A stretch of DNA of 47,880 nucleotides from CAZZKG01 sp964654825 (GTDB taxonomy: Bacteria; Gemmatimonadota; CAZMKB01): assembly GCA_964654825.1 (NCBI GenBank), contig CAZZKG010000026.1, positions 1-47,880 on the forward strand, given 5' to 3'. The notes under the pieces were generated by a model, which saw nothing but the letters and a program-made list of their open reading frames with translations, had not been told where the DNA came from and did not search any database. Each line of letters starts with the position of its first letter. Positions within the stretch are counted from its first letter, which is position 1. The position numbers and the translations under genes are program-made. Positions 25,383 to 32,657 of this stretch are shown piece by piece.

Positions 25383-26747
25383 ATGTCTAAAGAAAAAATT
25401 CTCGTCGTCGATGACGAAGCGGGTGTGAGGAGAAGTATAGAGCAAATACTGGAGTACGAGAGTTACCGTGTCTCCCTCGCGGAACACGGTGAGGCTGCTC
25501 TCTCGCTGATGACGAAGATGGATCCCGATCTGGTGCTCCTCGACATCAAGCTCCCGGGTATGGACGGTCTCGAAGTGCTCAAACGGATTATAGAGAAGTG
25601 CGGCGATGAAGTCGCCGTCATCATGATATCCGGTCATGGGACGATCAGCACCGCTGTGGAAGCTCTCAAATACGGCGCGTTCGATTTTCTCGAGAAACCC
25701 CTCGATGAAAATCGGCTACTCATCACGATAGAGAACGCCCTCTCCACTGTCAAACTCGTCAGGGAGAACCGGATTTTGAGGTCCGATGTCGACAGGAAAT
25801 ACAGAATTATAGGGAGCAGTAAAGCGATTCGGGATGTGGTAGAGATGGCCGAAAAAGTGGCTCCCAGCAATGCCCGGATCCTCATCCGCGGTGAGCATGG
25901 AACCGGGAAGGAGCTCGTTGCACGGCACATTCACCGCACGAGTAAAAAAGCTGATGGGCCGTTCGTAGAGTTGAACTGCGCTGCCATACCGAGGGAGCTA
26001 GTCGAATCGGAGCTGTTCGGACACGAGAAAGGCGCGTTCACCGGAGCTTTCACCTCACGAAAGGGCAAGTTCGAGCTTGCGGACGGTGGAACGCTGTTCC
26101 TCGATGAGATCGGCGATATGGATCTTGCCGCACAATCAAAAGTACTCAAGGTGATCGAAACGGGCAGGGTGATGCGGCTCGGTGGTCTCAAGGAAATAGA
26201 AGTTGATGTCCGTATCCTCTCGGCGAGCAACAAGGATCTGGTGGAGGAGATTCAGAAGGGTAATTTCCGGGAGGATCTTTTCTACCGGCTGGAGGTTGTA
26301 CATATATCTCTTCCGCCGCTCCGTGAGAGAAAAAGTGATATCCCCGAACTCATCGACACCTTTCTCGAGGATTACGCGATAGAGAACAGGCTGTTGAAAA
26401 AGTCTGTCAGTGAAGATGCGCTGAAACACCTCGAAGGCCTCTCCTGGCCCGGCAATGTGAGGGAGCTGAAGAATGCCATCGAGCGACTCGCGATCCTCTC
26501 CAGCGAACATGTCATTTCTCTGGATGACGTCCTTTCACACATTCGGGTGATATCCCGCGATAGCGCCGACCATGAAAGGGAGTACAGCACATTCCAGGAT
26601 TTCAAAGATGGTGCTGAAATGGAATTCCTCGCCGGGAAGTTGGAAGAAAATGGCTGGAATGTGAGTGAGACGGCTCGAAAACTGGGTATGCAGCGCAGCA
26701 ACCTCTATAAAAAAATCGAAAAATACGGCCTCAAGCGTGATGGATAA
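25383..26747 (+). CDS. Sigma-54-dependent response regulator (NtrX-like)
   Basis: This 454-residue activator has three domains. The receiver (about 4-120) has acceptor Asp54 in LLDIKLPGMDG. The AAA+ domain (about 140-380) has Walker A GEHGTGKE and the sigma-54 contact GAFTGA at 217-222, plus GTLFLDEIGD as Walker B. A Fis-type helix-turn-helix closes it (NVSETARKLGMQRSNLYKKI). Opening residues and LAEHGEAALS match NtrX. GGAGGAG precedes the ATG. The likely kinase is the NtrY-like protein at 15034, about 6 kb upstream with eight other genes between. No sigma-54 promoter was recognised in the window, so target genes are unknown. Confidence 0.93.
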   Translation: MSKEKILVVDDEAGVRRSIEQILEYESYRVSLAEHGEAALSLMTKMDPDLVLLDIKLPGMDGLEVLKRIIEKCGDEVAVIMISGHGTISTAVEALKYGAFDFLEKPLDENRLLITIENALSTVKLVRENRILRSDVDRKYRIIGSSKAIRDVVEMAEKVAPSNARILIRGEHGTGKELVARHIHRTSKKADGPFVELNCAAIPRELVESELFGHEKGAFTGAFTSRKGKFELADGGTLFLDEIGDMDLAAQSKVLKVIETGRVMRLGGLKEIEVDVRILSASNKDLVEEIQKGNFREDLFYRLEVVHISLPPLRERKSDIPELIDTFLEDYAIENRLLKKSVSEDALKHLEGLSWPGNVRELKNAIERLAILSSEHVISLDDVLSHIRVISRDSADHEREYSTFQDFKDGAEMEFLAGKLEENGWNVSETARKLGMQRSNLYKKIEKYGLKRDG

Positions 26748-26796
26748 CATCTACTTCCAGCTGTTCTTTTTTTTCATGTATTCTGAGAATTAGAAG

Positions 26797-26824
26797 TTGA
26801 CAACTCAAGACTTTCGCGTATATT
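26797..26824 (+). promoter_or_regulatory. Probable sigma-70 promoter of the aldehyde dehydrogenase
   Basis: TTGACA (26797-26802), a 16-base spacer and TATATT (26819-26824) lie about 40 bases before the ATG. The -35 match is perfect and the -10 is 5/6. Confidence 0.65.
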
Positions 26825-26861
26825 TATTTCTCATTTTACCCGATCGGATGGACAGGAGCAG

Positions 26862-28346
26862 ATGGCAGAAACGTTTTTGAATTACATCGGTGGCAGCTGG
26901 GTCGAAGCTCGATCAGGTGAAACATTCGAGAACAGGAATCCGGCCGACCGTGACGAGTTGATCGGAACATTCCCCAGGTCTGACGAGAGTGATGTGGCTC
27001 GGGCAGTAGATGCCGCTCGAGATGCCTTCAGAAGCTGGAGGAAAGTCCCCGCCCCCCGGAGGGCTGAGTGCATGAAGAGGGTCGGCGAAATCCTAGTGGA
27101 GCGTAAGGAGAGCATCGCGAGGGATATGACCCGTGAAATGGGCAAGGTCCTGATTGAAACCCGGGGTGACGTACAGGAGGGGATCGATACCGCTTTTTAT
27201 GCTTTCGGTGAAGGGAGGCGGCTGTTCACTGAAACGGTTCCGTCAGAGCTCCCGAAGAAGTTTGCTACTACGAGTAGAATGCCGGTCGGTGTGGCAGGTG
27301 TGATTACACCGTGGAATTTTCCCATGGCAATTCCCACCTGGAAAATATTCCCCGCTGTCACGTGTGGAAATACGGTGGTTTTCAAGCCGGCCAGTGATAC
27401 CCCTCTTACCGCTACCACCCTCGTCGAAATCCTCGCTGAAGCCGGGGTTCCTGATGGAGTCATCAATCTCGTTCACGGGACGGGGCGTTGCGTGGGCGTG
27501 CCCATCGTCGAAAATCCGGACGTTAATCTGATCACATTCACCGGCTCGACTGCCGTCGGTAAGGCAATCTCAGAGAAAGCCTCATCACATCTTGCGAGGG
27601 TATCTCTCGAACTCGGCGGTAAAAATGCTCAGATCGTAATGGATGATGCAAACCTCGATCTTGCCCTCGATGGCGTGATCTGGGGTGCGTTCGGGACCAC
27701 CGGTCAGCGATGCACCGCCACGAGTCGGCTTATCTGTCAGGAGGGTATCCACGACAGATTCATCGAAAAAGTGGTCCAGCGGACGAAAAATCTGACTCTT
27801 GGTAACGGCCTGGATGATTCGACCGATATCGGCCCGCTCGTCAATGAGAATCAGGTTGAAGTGGTCGACGGGTATGTAAAAATCGGCCTGGAAGAAGGGG
27901 CTGTGAAACTCTGTGGTGGGCAGGTCGCATCCTCAGGGGGGCTCGAGAAAGGGTGGTATTACGAACCGACTATTTTTACAGGTGTAAAACCGGACATGAG
28001 GATTGCCCGGGAGGAGATTTTCGGCCCTGTTCTGGCCGTTCTCAAAGTAAAAAATCTCGCTGAAGCGATTGATTACCTTAACGATACGGATTATGGTCTC
28101 TCATCTTCCATCTACACACAGGACGTCAACGCTGCATTCACGGCGATCGAGGATATAGAGGCCGGGATAACGTACGTCAATGGTCCTACGATAGGTGCGG
28201 AATGCCATCTGCCCTTCGGGGGCGTGAAGGAAACGGGAAATGGGCATCGTGAGGGGGGATGGGGTCCCTATGAGTTCTTTACCGAAATAAAAACGGTATA
28301 TGTCGATTACAGCCAGAAGCTGCAAAGAGCACAGATCGACACCTGA
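26862..28346 (+). CDS. NAD(P)-dependent aldehyde dehydrogenase
   Basis: This 494-residue ALDH-superfamily enzyme oxidises an aldehyde to an acid. The catalytic set is complete: Asn152 (TPWNFPM), Glu250 (LELGGKN), nucleophile Cys284 (GQRCTATS) and the EEIFGPV motif. The cofactor-binding FKPAS and GST (FTGSTAVG) segments are present. The overall wording is that of the succinate/alpha-ketoglutarate semialdehyde and related ALDH group, but the substrate cannot be fixed. It stands alone with its own promoter between the sigma-54 activator and lepB; ACAGGAG precedes the ATG. Confidence 0.93.
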   Translation: MAETFLNYIGGSWVEARSGETFENRNPADRDELIGTFPRSDESDVARAVDAARDAFRSWRKVPAPRRAECMKRVGEILVERKESIARDMTREMGKVLIETRGDVQEGIDTAFYAFGEGRRLFTETVPSELPKKFATTSRMPVGVAGVITPWNFPMAIPTWKIFPAVTCGNTVVFKPASDTPLTATTLVEILAEAGVPDGVINLVHGTGRCVGVPIVENPDVNLITFTGSTAVGKAISEKASSHLARVSLELGGKNAQIVMDDANLDLALDGVIWGAFGTTGQRCTATSRLICQEGIHDRFIEKVVQRTKNLTLGNGLDDSTDIGPLVNENQVEVVDGYVKIGLEEGAVKLCGGQVASSGGLEKGWYYEPTIFTGVKPDMRIAREEIFGPVLAVLKVKNLAEAIDYLNDTDYGLSSSIYTQDVNAAFTAIEDIEAGITYVNGPTIGAECHLPFGGVKETGNGHREGGWGPYEFFTEIKTVYVDYSQKLQRAQIDT

Positions 28347-28429
28347 TCGGGGAACATATGCCCGGCTTGTTTTTATAAGTATAAAAGGGCTCTTGTATTT
28401 CGAAAACTGATTGAATGACGAGAGGAAAA

Positions 28430-29116
28430 ATGAAACAGAAAAAGGAAAATTCCGGGGAAGGTCTGAAGGGATGGCTGGGAACTCAGGGGCGAGAATGGTT
28501 CAAATCAATCCTCATCGCATTTCTCCTGTTTCTTTTTATCCGTGCCTTCTTCGTACAGGCGTTCAAGATCCCCACGGGTTCGATGGAGAACACGCTGCTC
28601 GTCGGGGATTTCCTGCTCGTTAACAAACTTGTTTACGGACCTCACCTCCCGTTCACCGAGAAGAGGGTGCCTTCCATCAGGGAACCGAAAAGAGGGGACA
28701 TCGTCGTTTTCAAGTATCCGCTTGATGAGACGCTGGATTTTGTCAAGAGGTGTATCGCTCTCCCCGGAGACACGGTGAAAATGGTTAATAAGGCCCTGTA
28801 TGTGAACGGAAGACACGTAGATGAATCGTATGCTCGGTTCAACACCAAGCGTGTCATACCGAGCAACCCGCACAATTCCAGTAACACGTTAAAGAAACCG
28901 CGTTTTCCCCTGACCAGGGACAACTTCGGTCCCATCGTTGTACCGGAAGGGAAGTATTTCGTTATGGGTGACAACAGGGATAACAGTTCGGACAGCAGGG
29001 TGTGGGGTTTTGTTGATCGAAACCTCATCATCGGTAGACCGCTCTTTATTTATTTTTCATGGGATAAAGAGAAGTTTCTACCGAGATTCACGAGAATCGG
29101 GCACATTATCAGGTGA
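28430..29116 (+). CDS. lepB: Signal peptidase I
   Basis: This membrane serine protease removes signal peptides from exported proteins, of which this window encodes several. One N-terminal helix (SILIAFLLFLFIRAFFVQAF) precedes the catalytic Ser in IPTGSMENTLL and the general-base Lys in DFVKRCIALPGD. Box E GDNRDNSSDSR is intact. Length is about 228-233. Two ATGs compete: 28415 has no ribosome site, while 28430 is preceded by GAGAGGAAAA, so the second is chosen. It lies 80 bases before the sigma factor gene. Confidence 0.94.
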   Translation: MKQKKENSGEGLKGWLGTQGREWFKSILIAFLLFLFIRAFFVQAFKIPTGSMENTLLVGDFLLVNKLVYGPHLPFTEKRVPSIREPKRGDIVVFKYPLDETLDFVKRCIALPGDTVKMVNKALYVNGRHVDESYARFNTKRVIPSNPHNSSNTLKKPRFPLTRDNFGPIVVPEGKYFVMGDNRDNSSDSRVWGFVDRNLIIGRPLFIYFSWDKEKFLPRFTRIGHIIR

Positions 29117-29196
29117 AAGTGTAAGCTGGCTTACAGAAAGGCCACCGTATAATAGTATATTCTTGTGGCATTTCTAGCTAAGGAGGAACGATCTCG

Positions 29197-30051
29197 ATGG
29201 ACCTGAGGAAGAAGGATATATCCTTTGAAGAGGATTCACTCGATCTCTATCTGAAGGAGATCTCCAACTATCCGCTTCTCAAGAGAGAAGAGGAAATCAA
29301 GCTTGCCGGCAAGATCAGGAAGGGGGATCAAGCCTCTCTCAACAAGCTGACTCGCTCGAATCTTCGATTCGTGGTGAGTGTCGCGAAGAAGTATCAGAAC
29401 CAGGGTGTATCGCTGGCAGATCTCATCAACGAGGGGAATGTCGGACTGATGAGAGCAGCTCTGAAATTCGATGAGACGAAGGGCATAAAATTCATCTCGT
29501 ATGCCGTCTGGTGGATACGTCAGGCTATCTTACAGGCTCTCGCCGAACAGTCACGGATCGTACGGGTACCGTTGAATAAGGCCGGAGCGCTTTACAAGCT
29601 CGGGCGGAAGGCCAATATACTCACTCAGGAGCTGGGGCGTGAACCCAGCATCGAAGAGCTTGCCGAGGGCATGGATCTCAATCCGGAAGAGCTCCGAAAA
29701 ACACTGAAGATCTCACAACCGCATGCCTCACTCGAGGCACCTATTACTCCCGGGGAAGATAATAAGCTGTCGGATTATCTGGCCGATAACTATCATCCGA
29801 GTCCGGACCAGGGAACGTACGAGACAGCCCTGACTGAGACAATAAAAGAATCACTCGCTACCCTCAAGGACAGGGAAGCAAAAATATTAAAACTCTACTA
29901 TGGCCTCGATGGAAAGGAACCGATGACTCTCGAGGAGATCGGTTCGATCCTCGGGATTACGAGAGAGCGTGTCAGGCAGATCAAGGAAAAAGCGATCAGC
30001 CGACTCCGTCACATCTCGAGGAGCAGGGCGCTCGAATCTTTTCTCAACTGA
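29197..30051 (+). CDS. rpoD: Primary-type RNA polymerase sigma-70 factor (RpoD-like, no region 1.1)
   Basis: This 284-residue sigma factor has region 1.2 (DLYLKEISNYPLLKREEEI), a full region 2 with EGNVGLMRAALKFDETKGIK and YAVWWIRQAI for -10 recognition, and region 3. Region 4 has the helix-turn-helix ILGITRERVRQIKEKAISRLR for -35 contact. Region 1.1 and the non-conserved insert of E. coli RpoD are absent, as in the short primary sigma factors of Bacteroidota and other FCB phyla. It could instead be a group 2 sigma. Several perfect TTGACA/TATAAT promoters here agree with such a protein. AAGGAGG lies about ten bases before the ATG. Confidence 0.9.
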   Translation: MDLRKKDISFEEDSLDLYLKEISNYPLLKREEEIKLAGKIRKGDQASLNKLTRSNLRFVVSVAKKYQNQGVSLADLINEGNVGLMRAALKFDETKGIKFISYAVWWIRQAILQALAEQSRIVRVPLNKAGALYKLGRKANILTQELGREPSIEELAEGMDLNPEELRKTLKISQPHASLEAPITPGEDNKLSDYLADNYHPSPDQGTYETALTETIKESLATLKDREAKILKLYYGLDGKEPMTLEEIGSILGITRERVRQIKEKAISRLRHISRSRALESFLN

Positions 30052-30080
30052 TCGAACCTTTCCGTTGAAATGCAGTTCCA

Positions 30081-30102
30081 GGCAGGTGATCACCCACCTG
30101 CC
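30081..30102 (+). terminator. Hairpin after the sigma factor gene
   Basis: GGCAGGTG pairs with CACCTGCC over a six-base loop, 30 bases after the sigma factor stop. The stem is GC-rich but no run of T follows, so intrinsic termination would be incomplete. Confidence 0.4.
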
Positions 30103-30108
30103 GGAAGT

Positions 30109-30300
30109 TAGTGTCCCGTTCCTGAAGTTCATCACCAATTTCAACGGCTCTCGTTGATCCTTGGTATAAATAGGGACAGTCACCATTTATTTTGTTCAAT
30201 AAATGGTGACTGTCCCTATTTATACTTCGCGTCGTCTCGCCTGGCCAGGGACTTCGATAGCTCGCTGAAATTATCAACGTACTTCAGGGACGGAACACTA
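30109..30300. mobile_element. 192-bp palindromic MITE-like element
   Basis: The ends TAGTGTCCCGTTCCTGAAGT (from 30109) and, inward on the other strand from 30300, TAGTGTTCCGTCCCTGAAGT match at 18 of 20 positions. Similarity continues to about base 38 (AATTTCA, CG). Both ends carry TA. The first bases, TAGTGTTC(T/C)GTC, are shared with the element at 7770-7933, so the two look like members of one family. A perfect 27-bp-stem hairpin lies near the centre. No coding capacity is visible. It occupies most of the 351-base gap between the sigma factor and the next gene. Confidence 0.7.
30165..30224. repeat. REP-like perfect hairpin, 27-bp stem
   Basis: Bases 30165-30191 are the exact reverse complement of 30198-30224, with a six-base loop TTGTTC. 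The arm contains AATAAATGGTGACTGTCCC, a REP-like sequence. Thirteen bases recur at 25283-25295 upstream of the NtrX-like gene. It lies inside the longer palindrome 30109-30300 and may be its core or a second insertion. Confidence 0.8.
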
Positions 30301-30334
30301 GCCCGCCGATGTCGGTTGACTTTTTCGTCCTTTT

Positions 30335-30362
30335 TTGACATTATTGCTTGTGGCCCTATTCA
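30335..30362 (+). promoter_or_regulatory. Possible sigma-70 promoter of the NEW3/ABC/kinase operon
   Basis: A perfect TTGACA (30335-30340) is followed after 16 bases by the weak -10 TATTCA. It lies just outside the palindromic element and about 40 bases before the first gene. Confidence 0.4.
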
Positions 30363-30402
30363 TAACTGGAGTATCCTGTGACCCGTGGGGGAGGGACTCC
30401 CG

Positions 30403-31923
30403 ATGAAGTTCAGAGCGTCTGTTTTCCTGCTTTTAATCTCACTGTTTCTCCCATCCTACTCCGGCCTCCTCTCTTTCCAGCCGCAGTACCTCGATGATTA
30501 CGAACGTGAAGATCGCCTGCGGGATGAACGTTACCGGCTACTTGAGTTGAAGAAGGCATACGTGAAACTCATGGATGCACGAACTCGCTACGAGAGAGCC
30601 AAGGATCTCCTGGGTAAGGAGCTCATCTCCAGGGAAAAGTACAATGAGATTGAAACCGAGTACCTGACTTCGGAAGTTGAATACAGCCAGAGATATCTCG
30701 ATCTGGCTTATGAAAAACCGCACATTATGATAGTTAATGCTGTGAAGTACCAGGATAAGAGAGGTGAGAAACGGGTCAAGGTCACGCTGGAGAACACGGT
30801 AGGAGGGGCCTTCAAGCTCGAAGAGATCGAAATGCTCGAGGACGACGCGATCACGAAGCACATCAATCTCAATGAAGTGAAAAACGTATTCGTCTCTCTC
30901 AAGGTGGACGATACCATTATCAGTCGTCCTTACGAGCAGAAGATCGCGGTGATGAAGTCCGGACAGCCCGTCACTCTAGATTTTGGACTCCTCAGAGATG
31001 TAGACGAAGCCGTCGTATCTCTGACGTACTATGATCGTAAAGTGGACAAAAAAGTATTCCTCGAAAAGGACATCTCCGCGAAAGTTGTCACACTTACATC
31101 CTCGAAGTTTTCACAGGAAGTGGATCTCGGCCGTTCGGCTACCTATGATCTGAAACTCGAGAGGTTCACCGACGAAGAAAACACATTCGGACTGACGGTG
31201 GTAAACCTTCCTCCGCAGATTCATTACGAGTTTACCGATCCGGAGACTAACGCCAGGCTGACACAGGTCAAGTTTACCGAGGGAGTCACCGTCCAGCGTC
31301 TCAACCTGAAGCTCTATCTGGGTGAACGGGTGGACGAAGCGGTTAAGATCGACAGCACGATCAGTTTCTACGCGATGGTTCTCGATGATGAAACACAGCG
31401 AGAGCTGGAACTTCTTGGTGAGGAACCTCTGCAGGAGGAGGTAATACAGTCCATCAAGGCGGGAAAAGTGTCACTCCTGCTCATCCCCCGGGGTGTGGGT
31501 GAAATCGAGATCAACGCAGCGAACCTGTACCATGAGATCGTACCGGGAGGTGAGGTACGGATGAAGATCTCCATCAAGAATGCCGGTACCAGGAGGCTCG
31601 ACAACATCCTCGTGAAAGCTGAAACACCCTTCGCATGGAGTTCGACCCTGGATCCTGAGGTGATCCCGGAGCTCGAACCCGACAGGGAAGCAAAGGTAAT
31701 GGCGGTGTTTTTACCACCTGAAGATATCGAGATCGGAGATTATGTCACCCGCCTCAAGACGGAGGCGACAAGTAACAACCGGCTTGTGAAAGCCGAGGAA
31801 AAACGGGTGAGAATCCACGTAAAGCCCGTAACGAGCGTGTTTTTCTCCTTGGCACTCCTGCTGGTTCTGTTTGCCATCGTGGCGGCCGTGGTGATTTTTG
31901 GCTTGAGAATTGCGAGGAAATAA
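30403..31923 (+). CDS. Exported, C-terminally anchored NEW3-like protein
   Basis: The protein has about 506 residues. The N-terminal signal (MKFRASVFLLLISLFLPSYS) is followed by a short charged helical, coiled-coil-like stretch (about 25-100), several beta-rich segments, and a C-terminal region (VPGGEVRMKISIKNAGTRRL) that reads as a NEW3/CARDB-type Ig-like domain. A single transmembrane helix and the basic tail GLRIARK close it. The body should therefore lie outside the cytoplasmic membrane. The ATG at 30403 is chosen over GTG at 30385 because GGGAGGGA precedes it. The ABC ATPase gene follows at once, so it may be the external part of that transporter. I do not recognise a named family for the whole protein. 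Confidence 0.8.
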   Translation: MKFRASVFLLLISLFLPSYSGLLSFQPQYLDDYEREDRLRDERYRLLELKKAYVKLMDARTRYERAKDLLGKELISREKYNEIETEYLTSEVEYSQRYLDLAYEKPHIMIVNAVKYQDKRGEKRVKVTLENTVGGAFKLEEIEMLEDDAITKHINLNEVKNVFVSLKVDDTIISRPYEQKIAVMKSGQPVTLDFGLLRDVDEAVVSLTYYDRKVDKKVFLEKDISAKVVTLTSSKFSQEVDLGRSATYDLKLERFTDEENTFGLTVVNLPPQIHYEFTDPETNARLTQVKFTEGVTVQRLNLKLYLGERVDEAVKIDSTISFYAMVLDDETQRELELLGEEPLQEEVIQSIKAGKVSLLLIPRGVGEIEINAANLYHEIVPGGEVRMKISIKNAGTRRLDNILVKAETPFAWSSTLDPEVIPELEPDREAKVMAVFLPPEDIEIGDYVTRLKTEATSNNRLVKAEEKRVRIHVKPVTSVFFSLALLLVLFAIVAAVVIFGLRIARK

Positions 31924-31927
31924 AAAG

Positions 31928-32638
31928 ATGTTGGAAGCTGTCGATCTTACGAAGAGATATGAGGATGGGTTGCTTGCTCTGGATCATCTCAACCTCCGGA
32001 TCGAGCAGGGGGAGGTATTCTGTCTCCTGGGAGCCAACGGGGCTGGAAAGACAACCACGATCAACCTGTTTTTGAATCTGATCGAACCCACGGAGGGGAC
32101 TGCAAAGATCTGCGGCTGGGATGTGGTTTCCGATCCCCTCAGAGCGAAAGAGAACGTTTCCTATGTGTCGGAAAATGTGAGGTTATACGGCGCATTTACC
32201 GCGCGGCAAAATCTCGAATTCTTCAGCAGGCTAGGAGGGAAAACCGATCTGGAAAAGTGTGACTTCTATGCAATACTGGATCGAGTCGGGCTCGAGACAT
32301 CGACCCATGAGATGAAGGTGAGCGGTTTCTCGAAGGGAATGCTGCAGAAGCTCGGGATCTCTATTGCCTTATCAAAAGATGCGCCGGTGATCCTTCTCGA
32401 TGAGCCGACATCCGGCCTCGATCCCAAAGCAGCCCGTGAATTCCTGGACCTGCTGGGTGATCTCCGGGACTCGGGGAAGACGATTTTTATGTCTACACAT
32501 GATATCTTCAGAGCGAAAGCAGTCGCCAGCCGGATCGGAATCATGAAAAAAGGCAAGCTCCTCATTGTCATGGAAAGAAACAGTATCCTCGAAAGCGATC
32601 TCGAGCAGATCTATCTCGAATACATGCAAGCCAGCTGA
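31928..32638 (+). CDS. ABC transporter ATP-binding protein (ABC-2/CcmA type)
   Basis: This 236-residue ATPase has Walker A GANGAGKTT, Walker B VILLDEPTSGLDP and the H-loop FMSTHD. The signature motif is degenerate: SGFSKGMLQKLG in place of LSGGQ, a form seen in ABC-2 and export-type ATPases. No membrane permease gene is adjacent; the neighbours are the NEW3-like protein five bases upstream and a sensor kinase downstream. A permease may be encoded elsewhere, or the ATPase may act on the anchored protein itself. The ATG at 31928 follows GAGGAAA. Confidence 0.9.
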   Translation: MLEAVDLTKRYEDGLLALDHLNLRIEQGEVFCLLGANGAGKTTTINLFLNLIEPTEGTAKICGWDVVSDPLRAKENVSYVSENVRLYGAFTARQNLEFFSRLGGKTDLEKCDFYAILDRVGLETSTHEMKVSGFSKGMLQKLGISIALSKDAPVILLDEPTSGLDPKAAREFLDLLGDLRDSGKTIFMSTHDIFRAKAVASRIGIMKKGKLLIVMERNSILESDLEQIYLEYMQAS

Positions 32639-32657
32639 TATTTCCTGAATAGAAGAG

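Noticed and set aside
29121..29153. Promoter and hairpin between lepB and the sigma factor gene
   Set aside because: TATAAT at 29148-29153 is a good -10, but no -35 is found at proper distance, and the GTAAG/CTTAC hairpin is only five pairs; not strong enough to list.
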